Positions 44,901-56,400 of a stretch of DNA of 64,000 bases are shown piece by piece. A program made the position numbers and the translations under genes. Source of the stretch: Liolophura sinensis (lineage: Eukaryota; Mollusca; Polyplacophora; Chitonida; Chitonidae); NCBI RefSeq assembly GCF_032854445.1, contig NC_088300.1:1922001-1986000 (forward strand), written 5' to 3'. Below the pieces are notes generated by a model. It was given only the letters and a program-made list of their open reading frames with translations. It had not been told where the DNA came from and did no database searches. The number at the start of each line of letters is the position of its first letter. Position 1 is the stretch's first letter.

Positions 44901-47233
44901 GCATCTCAAAGACAAACCTTTAAGGCTAAACCTACGGCCAGACGTCACCTGTATGGACCTATCACAAAAAATAGGTTGTAGGTGTGAAAGATCTTTTGTT
45001 TTATTCTGGGTCATGAAAAAGGTAGGTATTTTGAGAAGAGAAGTACCAAAGTTATACCAATATCTTGGTGTTCTTAATGAGGGGTAAGTATAAATTCCGC
45101 TCAGGAACAAAATACCTGAGGCAATGACTCAAGTTACTGACTACACAGTCATAATGTTTAAGACCACCCACCTCATCATTAATACACATTTAGCCTTTAC
45201 TGCTGGAATTAATTCATATCATGGTATAAACGAATTCGCGAAAATTGAGTCCTGACAATCGAGATAATTTTTAACGGCTGGTGTAATGGTGTAAAGTGAT
45301 TTACCACGCCAAATATTACTGAATGGATTGCTTTATTCGCGAAATGAGAATCTGTTATCTTTGAGAAAGGTGAACTTTAGACCTGCGTGACAAGAATATA
45401 TCACGAATTCTTTATTTTTTTTAATGGAATAATCTATTTTATAAGAGAACAAACCTTAATCCATAATGCTTGACAATTTGTAAGATAACAAAGATGGCGG
45501 CCACACATTGTTAGATCGCTGGAGTGGTAACAACAAATCTGTCGCTCACAATAAACACAAAGGACGATTCTTGCCAAATCATCATAGGTCGGGCAAAGGT
45601 TACTCCAAAATACATATATTTCCAATTTTATTTACCTAAGAGCTGCAGAGATTGAAAATGTTTTTCAACTAAATTCAACAGTGGAACTTTAAGCTTTAGA
45701 AAATAAAAATAAACAATCTGGAGTCAACGGCAGCATCATATGTGGAGGGCTTTAATAGCAGCCAACAAGTTTGAAGGGAAGAAAATCAGCTGAAATCATG
45801 TTTGTTCCTGGATTCCCATTCGAGCATGTCGCTTTGTTTACCCAGGTATGGCAGGATTACGATTGTCAGCATAGTTTTTATTTTTTCATATTAAGAATTT
45901 ACATTAATAAGAACTTGTTATACTCTCAAATCTGGCCAAAAGTGATGCCTGGAGATGTACTTGTGACAACAATTTTGCCATTTTTCCACGTGAATATTTT
46001 TATGCTAGTACCCCCCAAAAATGGGGCACCACACCATCGCGTTAATTCCCAATTCAACCGCACTAAACAGCTGGCTCACAATATTATTTACTACTATTAT
46101 TTATACTCTCTTGACAGCTGATTGGTTTTATTGGTTTGTATCAGCTGTTACTATTTACCCCTTTGGGCCCCCATGTCACGAAACAGATTTGGCTGCTGGA
46201 GTTCACAGCTCTGTGTTGTCATGGTAATTGCCCTTGGCTTATATTATGAGGGGTTTTTGGTCATTTATCAGATATTCCCTGTTGTTTCAGCTATGTTTTT
46301 TGTCCTGTGTAGTTCCTCATTTTTGGCTCTGTCTATTACTGACCATTGTCTCGTCCTAACACTCCTGAAATGCCGGGTTTTCTTCATATAAATAATAAAA
46401 CCTGGTCACATCATTCATCCCTCATTCCCTTTCCCTAACCCCCACTAAGGCAAGACCAAGATCATAAGTTAAGACAAAGAGCGTGCTGAAGCCAGACACT
46501 AAACCTGGCCCTCCTCGTTTATCCCAGGCAACCTTTGCTTAGCCCACAGCTGACCTTGTCATTTCTTTTCTAACGCCCCAATTCTGTCATATAGACCTCC
46601 ACGCAGACAATTTAACTGGAAAAAAAAATCGCTCAAATCCAACCTTATTTTTGCTAACTGTTTACAGGGCATGCAATTAATAATAAGCATGTTGGGTTGG
46701 ATAAAAATTTTACCGCCTATCACCTTGTCCGAAGTTGAAAAAAAAAAAAAATTCCACACATAACAGATGCTGATCTGAGTCGTCCAATTCGAAAGTTTAA
46801 ACGGCTGGATTACTGTTGAAAGATGGTTTACCAATGCTGGCTTGGACATACATTTCGGGCGTTTTACGAAATCGGTGGATAGCAAAAATAAAGTAGGGTT
46901 CGAGCCGGTTTTTTTTTTTTTAAAGAAATTGTCCGCTAAACACCCGGCCGAAGCTGGGCGTTACGTTTGAACGTCCAGCTTAGCTTTAGGATAACCTTAG
47001 ATACATCATTGTGTCTACAAGTATAAATTGTACAACAACAACAAAAGAAAGCGCGGCCGCGCAGTGGACGTGAAGATGAAATCATTTCCATCGTATCGAC
47101 AATAACCAAAAACGTCCACAACTTGGAATTTTCGGAACTCACATTTGTCGATTATATCATCGTCATCAATGCTCAGTTCAACACCAAAACATTCGAATTC
47201 ATCCACAAGATCTCCGGCCGACACAGAAGTCAT
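29907..47233 (-). CDS. POLA2: DNA polymerase alpha subunit B, complete, 18 coding exons
   Basis: Regulatory B subunit of DNA polymerase alpha-primase, which starts nuclear DNA replication. Exons in transcript order: 47233-47143, 44746-44616, 43460-43366, 43110-43050, 42496-42381, 42163-41973, 41475-41387, 40940-40785, 40206-40144, 39956-39911, 38715-38594, 36380-36342, 36120-36047, 35636-35546, 35003-34891, 34598-34539, 33417-33291, 30050-29907. Phases agree throughout and give 602 residues (human POLA2 is 598). Seen: an acidic N-terminal domain (about 1-73); a Ser/Pro linker with LLDTYSTPSFK and SPASFSPA; ATPSRKYGSR; an OB-fold region with DLSELKEYSLFPGQ (about 297-310); and the inactive phosphodiesterase-like domain with VATGPFSTSD, MGPFVDSKNEEVE, VPSQRDVHHDYVYPQPP, GLTSTD, ARLPVNPHVLLVPSDLRYF, and a C-terminal VNPGRLAKG...GGTYARL. 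The exon 3 donor is weak (GC/GTATCC) and was chosen because it keeps phase with an acceptor at 43111. Confidence 0.96.
30150..31385. repeat. 28-bp minisatellite with higher-order period in POLA2 intron 17
   Basis: About 44 copies of a 28-bp unit (ccaataaaaacattacatac plus ggacatga). Variant copies (tactgtcacc, cctgacat, atatggacaag) recur in the same order at 30231 and 30538, a higher-order repeat of about 307 bp (11 units). No flanking exon matches the unit. Confidence 0.95.
32575..32860. repeat. 39-bp minisatellite in POLA2 intron 17
   Basis: Seven copies of a 39-bp unit (gcatcaactttgcaacaatg, tatccttgtcttttgctc). Because 39 is a multiple of 3, all frames on both strands show repeated peptides up to about 120 codons. 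This is a property of the satellite and not a gene. Confidence 0.93.
33630..33715. repeat. Dispersed repeat fragment
   Basis: gaatgagtgaatgaatgatt followed by ggcttaaagccacatcggca and atatttcagccatgtcg. I recall similar gagtgagtga-headed elements in mollusc DNA. Only one copy is present in the window. Confidence 0.35.
34735..34915 (-). repeat. Three-copy repeat carrying the POLA2 exon 15 3' end
   Basis: gagattt-centred blocks at 34742, 34822 and 34894 are followed by matching cagtacaatacttta and gcacaac segments, giving periods of 80 and 72 bp. The 34894 copy is the real end of exon 15 (AGAAATCTCTGG/GTGAGTAGG on the minus strand). The 34822 copy reads AGGAAATCTCTGA/GTGAGACGG and keeps the donor, whereas the 34742 copy has lost it. 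The copies are old and degenerate. Confidence 0.6.
36475..38530. repeat. Minisatellite of about 42 bp in POLA2 intron 11
   Basis: About 49 copies of a unit reading ggttgtaaacagagtactgt, ccacagaatataaag, then either cttaccat or gttcaat. The two end variants alternate in runs, and whole blocks (for example around 36620-36760, 36790-36930 and 37570-37740) are nearly identical, showing recent higher-order duplication. I found no match to POLA2 exons 11 or 12. Confidence 0.95.
38716..39605 (-). repeat. 80-bp array built from the 5' end and acceptor of POLA2 exon 11
   Basis: Eleven copies of an 80-bp unit lie directly upstream (on the gene strand) of exon 11. The unit joins about the first 65 nt of exon 11 (GTTATGGTGGCCACTGGCCC through CAGATAACATGATGTATGAA) to the 15 nt before it (tttgtggtattgcag). 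Markers gggccagtggccacc recur every 80 bp from 38683 to 39563. In most copies the acceptor reads tgcatataag/GATGTAAATG; two copies near 39275 and 39435 keep tgcag/ATGAGG as in the real exon. The exon-derived parts do not stay open, since a TAA arises early in the next unit. Confidence 0.92.
40605..40705. repeat. 31-bp triplicated repeat in POLA2 intron 8
   Basis: Three copies of aatggtctactcggtacaat plus accacaaatag, nearly perfect. Confidence 0.85.
41590..41818. repeat. 31-bp minisatellite in POLA2 intron 6
   Basis: Seven or eight copies of a unit containing gctgaattcagcaatagcat and taacttgttg. Each contains the palindrome GAATTC inside ctgaattcag. Confidence 0.92.
44747..47142. other. POLA2 intron 1, no gene seen
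   Basis: About 2.4 kb between the first two coding exons. Open frames up to 116 codons (45771-46121, 46559-46885) show no recognised motif. Contains poly-A or poly-T runs near 46735 and 46910 and an acaacaacaac run just inside the exon 1 donor side near 47033. No tandem array, in contrast with most other introns here. Confidence 0.55.
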
Positions 47234-47439
47234 TTTTCCTCTTTCCCGCGGAAATAATCACTTGGCCGCAAGATTGACTCATTCAAAATAACCATTGGTC
47301 AAAATCTGTTACTCACCGAAATTTTGTCGTGTGCAGTTATCATTTGACAAATAATTCCAAATATATTTTTGGAAACTAAATGTATTGTAAATACTCTTGT
47401 TTTTTTGCACCTCCGCACTGAAGCGTCCTAGGTTTCAAA
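47234..47439. promoter_or_regulatory. Divergent promoter of POLA2 and the cadherin-like/U-box gene
   Basis: Only 206 bp separate the two start codons, so both 5'UTRs and promoters must fit here unless there are upstream noncoding exons. TTTCCCGCGGAAA at 47242-47254 is a 13-bp palindrome containing the classical E2F site TTTCCCGC, 9-21 nt before the POLA2 ATG. ATTGG at 47294-47298 is a CCAAT box on the POLA2 strand, about 61 nt upstream. E2F control fits the S-phase role of POLA2. No TATA box is evident. Confidence 0.6.
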
Positions 47440-50400
47440 ATGGACGACTGCACTCTGGAAAAACTCTCCGTAAAGCCTGGAATATTGAGTCCAGTTTTCA
47501 ACAAAACTATCACTGATTATTCCGTGACAGTAGCTAGCAATGTAGAAAACATAACCCTCGATCTCCTCACTTCCGACTCGGGTGCATCATATTCGATTGT
47601 GGTAAGTCTGACTAGTATTGTTGGTTTGCTAAAATGACGTGGCTGGACGCAAGTAACTGAGTGCATTATCGTCTTATAGCACCCCACCGTTTTTTTTTAT
47701 CGACTATTTCTGCCTAGTATCGTGTATTGTATGTGGTCCTAAGGAACAGGAGGAAACCCGTGTAGGCGCATGAATGGCCACCTTGTGTTTATGGTAAACC
47801 CTGCGCACACCTTCCCGCTGGGCCAAGGGAAAATGAGCGTGAGTATCAGTCAGTAAATGCTGTCATGGGGAGGGCTGGTTGTGTACTGATATGCAAGAAA
47901 GGCGTGCGAGGAAAGGGACGACTAAAGATACAAACACAAAATTACATAAACAGCCTTTTGGTGCACGCACAAAGTTAGCCTTAAGCATACAGCAAGTGGA
48001 TATACAGGTATAAACCCATACAAACAAAAACTATAGGGTATGTTTGTGTAGTAGGGCCTAAACGGCACTCCTACAAAAATCTGTGAAAGTGGGATGAAGT
48101 TATGTCTACGTGAAACAAACATATTTCTGAAATGTGGACGACCATTCAAGACTGCATCGATGAAGCCAAATTGTGGCTACCTGCTATCAGACATGTCAGG
48201 AGGCTATTTGGGACAAAAGGGTTGAAAAAGTGGCAGCCATTCCAGATAGGCGTGTTCGTATACTTTAAAGGTTTAGATCCAGCTGTTCTTTTAGAATGGA
48301 TACAACTTCTAATGCCTGACCTGCAACATTTCCAATATCTGCATAGAGTGTTCCATGAAGGTAAACGTGGCCGTTGGTACTGCGCGCACAAAGTTGTTAT
48401 GAGGAGACTGCAGTGGATAATTGGAGAAAGCAAAACTCCACCACAAGCACAGCAGATGTAAGTAGGCCTACATGCTTTGTGTTCATTCCATTTTTGTAAA
48501 TGTGTGTACAAATGTCTACAACAGAAATCACAGTCATTTTGGAGATGCCAATCATTTAAAAGATGCCAACCATTTAAGAGATGCCAACCATTTAAGAGAT
48601 GCCATTTAAAAAATATGCCCCCCGGCCCTCCCTCCAGATTATGCATATGCATATTTCTTTTGTATATGCCCGTGAACAAGTAACCATGCCCCCAATTCGA
48701 TCCAATATAGCCCTAAAATAAGTCCCTTTTGATGAACGCTCGCATATCGTTTAGGCAGAATCACCTAGTTTAAGTCATGATATAGCAACCCAAACTGCGC
48801 ATTTCTTTTGTATATACTCCCGAAAAAGTAACCATACCCTGTTTTCTCTCCACAATAGCCCCCTAAAAATTGACGTTTGATGAATGTTTGCATGTTGTTC
48901 AGACGGAATCACCTATTATACATTAGTCGTGATTTAGAGTGCGCATTTGTTTTGTATATACCCTGGTCTGTACTACAGGTAATAACACCCCGTCAGGCTT
49001 GACTTCCCGCAGTATGGGGGGTTAAATGACATCCAGTGAAATGCGTTGAAGGCAGGCAGTGGGCGCAGACATGCTTAATCAAGAAAAATACATTGGGTAC
49101 AATTTCAGAGTTCAGCAGTTCTGCTGCGCTCAATGCCGCTCGAAGCTGTGACTATAATGTCAGATGACATAGCCCACGAACTGTGTGGCAGTTTCAAAAC
49201 ATGAATGAAAAGAAATCTGCATTGATCTGTGGCTAAAAGAACATTGCCTGACTCAGATTTGAAACATATGGTATTGATTTACCTGATAAATCGTTTCATC
49301 ATAGGTTGTAAAGCCCAGAGTCTTCCAGTCAAGTTGAACTTAAAACCGTACAAAACCCATCTCCCAAACTGGACATGCCTGTGCAGATAAAGAATGGAAG
49401 GGAAGTGACTTGTAACTGTAACATGTGTTTTATTGTTTTAAGGTGATAAGACATAAAGAAACACATAAAGATACTGGTACAGAATATTGCTTAGCTTTCC
49501 TCACCATCAGCAGTAGTTGAAATTATAGTTACTCTGTGTTGTTTTTATAATAACCTTAGATTCAAAACTGGTATTCCCATTAACAGGAAATGAAATAGCC
49601 AAACTCAACATTTATGAATTGTGCCAGGCTGAATGGTGACTCAAAGATCTCAGTGATCTGACTGCTGACTTTCTGATGGATTCTGTCCACACTGTGGATA
49701 ATTCCAACAGACTGCTGGCAGCATAAGGCTCTCTGGATGTAACAAACTACAGATGAGGAGTGTACATGTAAAACTACTTGAGAAACGCTTTATTTCTAAA
49801 ATCGGTTGAACTTTTTTTGACCTTGCCATTCTTTATATATTGTACATATAATACAGAAGTATGCGGAGACCTAATTGCTCAATACAAGGTACCGTGGGAT
49901 ACTGCATGTTCTGGTCAAGTACTAAACAATATGATGTCAGTTTATTGAAGAATTTGCTTTTTATAGTATTTGATTGATTGATTCGTATTTAATTCCGTGC
50001 TCAGTCAAGAAATTTTGTCTCATGTGATAGCAGTTAGTGATATGTGTGGAGGAATCCCAAACAGATGTGCGGGCTCAAATTCCGCCTTGAAGAGGGAGTT
50101 TGTAGATTCCCAGATCTCGCTGCTTGTGGAGCTTATTGAGGACAATAAGCAGTGAATGACTGTTTGCAGGGTCATGTTCAGTCTTCCACCAATGTGGTCT
50201 GCTTACATATGCATGTAAGTCACATGTGGAAAAGTTCTGGAGTAACTTGCCGGAGGTTGGTGGTTTATGCCAGACACCAGTTTTCTCCATCCATATGATG
50301 AAACTGACTGACATTCTACAAGTGAATTATTTTTGTGTATGACCTTAAACAACAATCAAATAAATAAATAAGACATCAAAATGCTCACAGTAAAAAAAGA

Positions 50401-53400
50401 TTCTTTGCCAAGTACATGTACCTGACACACCTCCTGGATTAAAGGTGCTGATTGTTGTGGTGAGCTTGAAACACCTGAGCCTGGCAGACCCACTTTTAAC
50501 AATGAAGAGTTGAGCAATCGGTCATCAAGAAACAGTGGCAACTCCCCAAACATTACAACCACAGATGTAAAGCGAAAGCAATGTTTAACACAAGTTCCTT
50601 AGCGTGGAGAACATACTTTGTTGTACTGTAAATGTTTTTGACCATGAAGAGCCATACATATTAGCCTGAAAAAAACGTAAGGCTCATGACTCTACTAATC
50701 AGTAATAATCATACAAGTCATAATGATTTTTTATTTTTTGGATTCAAGACAACTAATCAGTAATAATCATACTAATCATAATGATTTTTTATTTTTTGGA
50801 TTCAAGACTACTAATTAATTATAATCATACTAGTCATAATGATTTTTTATTTTTTGGATTCAAGACTACTAATTAATTATAATCATACTAGTCATAATGA
50901 TTTTTTATTTTTTGGATTCAAGACTACTAATCAGTAATAATCATACTAGTCATAATGATTTTTTATTTTTTGGATTCAAGACTACTAATTAATTATAATC
51001 ATACTAGTCATAATGATTTTTTATTTTTTGGATTCAAGACTACTAATCAGTAATAATCATACTAGTCATAATGATTTTTTATTTTTTGGATTCAAGACTA
51101 CTAATTAATTATAATCATACTAGTCATAATGATTTTTTATTTTTTGGATTCAAGACTACTAATCAGTAATAATCATACTAGTCATAATGATTTTTTATTT
51201 TTTGGATTCAAGACTACTAATCAGTAATAATCATACTAGTCATAATGAATTTTTATTTTTTGGATTCAAGACTACTAATCAGTAATAATCATACTAGTAA
51301 TAATGATTTTTTATTTTTTGGAGTTACTCTGCTCAATGTCATGCTCGTTTTTTGTAATATCATTCTAGATTTGCTAGCTGACAGTAATAAATGCAAGTGT
51401 CATGTTTTGTCTGCTATTGCTATATTTTCTCTTTTTCCATAGGGGAGCAGAGGAAGTAAAACACTACCTCTGAAAGAAGGTGAAATTACAGAAATTAAAA
51501 TCGAAGTGACTGCAGAAGATGGGACCACAAAATTTTACTCAATTCTTACTAAAAGATTGTCTGCCAAAGATGCAACTCTGAGTAGCCTGACTATCAGCCA
51601 TGGAGATTTGTCGCCTGCCTTTTCACCTGATGTCACAGAGTATTACTGTAAGTCTGTATTAATAATGTTCCTGCTAATTAACTGTGTATGGTACAAGAGA
51701 ATGTTTACAACTAATTAGAGGGGAATCAGGATATGCTCAGGTTACTGTGTATGGTACAAGATGCTGTTGACAACTAACTAGAGAGGAATCAGGGTATGCT
51801 CAGGTTACTGTGTATGGTACAAGATGCTGTTGATAACTAATTAGAGGGGAATCAGGGTATGCTCAGGTTACTGTGTGTATGGTACAAGATGCTGTTGATA
51901 GCTAATGAGAGAGGAATCAGGGTATCCCCAAATGACTGTGTGTATGATACAAGATGCTGTTGACAACTAATTAGAGAGGAATCAGGGTATGCTCAGGTTA
52001 CTATGTGTATGGTACAAGATGCTGTTGATATCTAATTGGAGAGGAATCAGGGTATGCTCAGGTTACTGTGTTTATGGTACAAGATGCTGGTGATTAACTA
52101 ATTAGAAGGAATGAGGGTATGCTCAGGTTACTGTGTATGGTACAAGATGCTGTTGATAACTAATAGAGAGGAATCATGATATGCTCAGGTTACTATGTGT
52201 ATGGTACAAGATGCTGTTGACAACTAATTAGAGGGGAATCAGGGTATGCTGAGGTTACTGTGTGTATGGTACAAGATGCTGTTGATAACTAAATTAGAGG
52301 GGAATGAGGGTATGCCCAGGTGACTGTGTATGGTACAAGATGCTGTTGATAACTAATTAGAAAGGAATCAGGGTATGCCCAGGTGACTGTGTGTATGATA
52401 CAAGGTGCTGTGATAACTAATTAGAGAGGAATCAGGGTATGCTCAGGTTACTATGTGTATGATACAAGATGCTGTTGACAACTAATTAGAGAGGAATCAT
52501 GGTATGCTCAGGTTACCATGTGTATGGTACAAAATGCTGCTGATAACTAATTAGAGAGGAATCAGAGTAATGCTTAGATTACTGTGTGTATGGTACAAGA
52601 TGCTGTTGACAACTAATTAGAGGGGGAATCAGGGTATGCTCAGGTTACTGTGTGTATGGTACAAGATGCTGTTGATAGCTAATGAGAGAGGAATCAGGGT
52701 ATCCCCAAATGACTGTGTGTATGATACAAGATGCTGTTGACAACTAATTAGAGAGGAATCAGGGTATGCTCAGGTTACTATGTGTATGGTACAAGATGCT
52801 GTTGATATCTAATTGGAGAGGAATCAGGGTATGCTCAGGTTACTGTGTTTATGGTACAAGATGCTGGTGATAACTAATTAGAGGGGAATCAGGGTATGCT
52901 CAGGTGAGTGTGTATGGTACAAGATGCTGTTGATAACTAATTAGAGGGGAATCAGGGTATGCTTAGATTACTGTGTGTATGGTACAAAATGCTGTTGACA
53001 ACTAATTAGAGAGGAATCAGGGTATGCTCAGGTTACTATGTGTATGGTACAAGATGCTGTTGATATCTAATTGGAGAGGAATCAGGGTATGCTCAGGTTA
53101 CTGTGTTTATGGTACAAGATGCTGGTGATAACTAATTAGAGGGGAATCAGGGTATGCTCAGGTGAGTGTGTATGGTACAAGATGCTGTTGATAACTAATT
53201 AGAGGGGAATCAGGGTATGCTTAGATTACTGTGTGTATGGTACAAAATGCTGTTGATAACCAATTAGAGGGGAATCAGGGTATGCTCAGGTGACTGTGTA
53301 TGATACAAGATGCTGTTAATAACTAATGAGAGAGGAATCAGGGTATGCTGAGGTTACTGTGTGTATGGTACAAGATGCTGCTGACAACTAATTAGAGAGG

Positions 53401-56400
53401 AATCAGGGTATGCTCAGGTGACAGTGTGTATGATACAAGATGCTGTTGATAACTAATTAGAGAGGAATCAGGGTATTCTCAGGTGACTGTGCATGGTACA
53501 AGATGCTGTTGATAACTAATTAGAGAGGAATCGGGGTATGCTCAGGTAACTGTGTGTATGGCACCAGATGCTGTTGACAACTAATGAGAGAGGAATCAGG
53601 GTATGCTGAGGTTACTGTGTGTATGGTACAAGATGCTGTTGATAACTAATTAGAGAGGAATCAGGGTATGCTGAGGTTACCATGTGTATGGTACAAGATG
53701 CTGTTGATAACTAATTAGAGAGGAATCAGGGTATGCTCAGGTGACAGTGTGTATGATACAAGATGCTGTTGATAACTAATTAGAGAGGAATCAGGGTATT
53801 CTCAGGTGACTGTGTGCATGGTACAAGATGCTGTTGATAACTAATTAGAGAGGAATCGGGGTATGCTCAGGTAACTGTGTGTATGGCACAAGATGCTGTT
53901 GACAACTAATTAGAGGGGAATCAGGGTATGCTCAGGTGACTGTGTATAGTACAAGATGCTGTTGATAACTAATTAGAGGGGAATCAGGGTATGCTCAGGT
54001 TACTGTGTGTATGGTACAAGATGCTGTTGATAACTAATTAGAGAGGAATCAGGGTATTCTCAGGTAACTGTGTGTATGGTACAAGATGCTGTTGATAACT
54101 AATTAGAGAGCAATCAGGGTATGCTGAGGTTACTGTGTGTATGGTACAAGATGCTGTTGGTAACTAATTAGAGGGGAATCAGGGTATGCTCAGGTTACTG
54201 TGTTTATGGTACAAGATGCTGTTGATAACTAATTAGAGAGGAATCAGGGTATTCTCAGGTGACTGTGTGTATGGTACAAGATGCTGTTGATTAATTAGAG
54301 AGGAATTAGGGTATGCTCAGGTTACTGTGTGTATGGTACAAGATGCTGTTGATAACTAATTAGAGAGGAATCAGGGTATGCTCAGGTGACTGTGTATGGT
54401 ACAAGATGCTGTTTGACAGGTAATTAGAGGGGAATCAGGGTATGCCCAGGTGACAGGGTGTATGGTACAAGATGAAGTTGATAACTAATTAGAGGGGAAT
54501 CAGTTATGCTCAGGTGACAGTGTGTATGGTACAAGATGCTGTTGACAACTAATTAGAGAGGAATCAGGGTATGCTCAGGTGACAGTGTGTATGGTACAAG
54601 ATGCTGTTGATAGCTAATGAGAGAGGAATCAGGGTATCCCCAGGTGACAGTGTGTATGGTACAAGATGCTGTTGACAACTAATTAGAGAGGAATCAGGGT
54701 ATGCTCAGGTTACTGTGTATGGTACAAGATGCTGTTGATAGCTAATGAGAGAGGAATCAGGGTATCCCCAGGTGACAGTGTGTATGGTACAATATGCTGT
54801 TGATAACTAATTAGAGAGGAATCAGGGTATACTCAGGTGACGGTGTGTATGGGAGATGGTTGTGGCTGGTGGATTTTTAGGTCTATCAAATTGATGCCCA
54901 TTCACTGTCACAATTGCCAGAATTTATTCATATTTTGAAAACTAATTAGATGAGAAATCAAAGGTTATGTGGAATAGGTGAAGGGTTTTGTGGTGAGTAC
55001 GTTTTTTTTGCTGTATCAAATTCAATTCTGTCCATCTGTGTATCCGTCTGGTGAGAATGTATCATAATTGGCTTAAATATATAGCAGGCTCACGAAACTC
55101 TCAGATCCCTTTGACTAATCTATACCATTATTTTTTTTTGAGGTGTACATTATTCAATACTGGTTTCTTTGTGTTCGTCTTACGTTGTATCTTGCATATT
55201 ATTCAGTAATATTTGAAAAACCATATGTAATAAGATGAGGACCATAAAACTTCAAGGTTACCTTGACCATGTGAGTGGACTTGTGAGTTTTGCATATTTT
55301 GGTCAAAAGCATATATCAGGACATGAAACTATAGCTTTTTAAGAAGAGCAATCTGAGAGCAGATTGCAAACTTGTAAATACAGTATGTATATACTTTTTG
55401 ACTGTTTCTGTTGTTGTAAATTATTCAGCTCTGTGAGAGGCATCTGAAAGTTTGGTAGATGTCTGAACAATGGCGAGACTGTACATTTATATGGTTATAA
55501 CTAAAATAGTATTAATCCTCTAGATAAATATTAGACTTAAATCATTAGACCCTTTTACTGTACCTTGTCTTGACATTTTACATCCTTCCAGAGGAGTGCT
55601 AATTTTTTGAGTTACCCAAAGCATACAGATGGAACCTTTATCCATAAAATGATGAAAGAAAGAACTGTGTTTTGTGTGTGAGAGTGTGTTTTGTTTTTAT
55701 TGAGAAAATGTTTTTGGCTTTCAAACTAAATCATTTACATTGTTGAAAAAGTACAGAAATGTGCTTTATGTTAATAAAAATGGTGCTGTATACTGTGTGT
55801 GTGTGTGTATGTTCACTCGATAGTTTATATGTACCACTATATATATTGATTTAAAAAAAAAACTAAAGAAAAACCCTACCTAACTACCTACCCATTTTTC
55901 CCAAACATGTTACTGGAAATACATATTTTTTCTGAATGCCCTCACATGGTTACAGTGCTGGCTCACTGCCACCATCAGATGCCTTATCATTGTGGTCAAA
56001 TGGTTACAGTGCTGGCTCACTGCCACCATAAGGAGCTTTATCAATGTGGTCACATGATTACGGTGCTGGCTCACTGCCACCATCAGGAGCTTCATCAGTG
56101 TGGTCACATGGTTACGGTGCTGGTTCAGTGCTGCCATCAGGCTCTTTATCAGTGTGGTCACATGGTTACGGTGCTGGCTCACTGCCACCATCAGGAGCTT
56201 TATCAGTGTGGTCACATGGTTATGGTGCTGGCTCACTGCCACCATCAGGAGCTTTATCATTGTGGTCATATGGTTACGGTGCTGGTTCAGTGCTGCCATC
56301 ACGCTCTTTATCAGTGTGGTCACATGGTTACGGTGCTGGCTCACTGCCACCATCAGGAGCTTTATCAGTGTGGTCACATGGTTATGGTGCGGGCTCACTG

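Noticed and set aside
48146-48679. 177-codon minus-strand frame
   Set aside because: It is the shadow of the better plus-strand frame 48132-48457 plus an 18-bp repeat; no minus-strand splice sites or motif support it.
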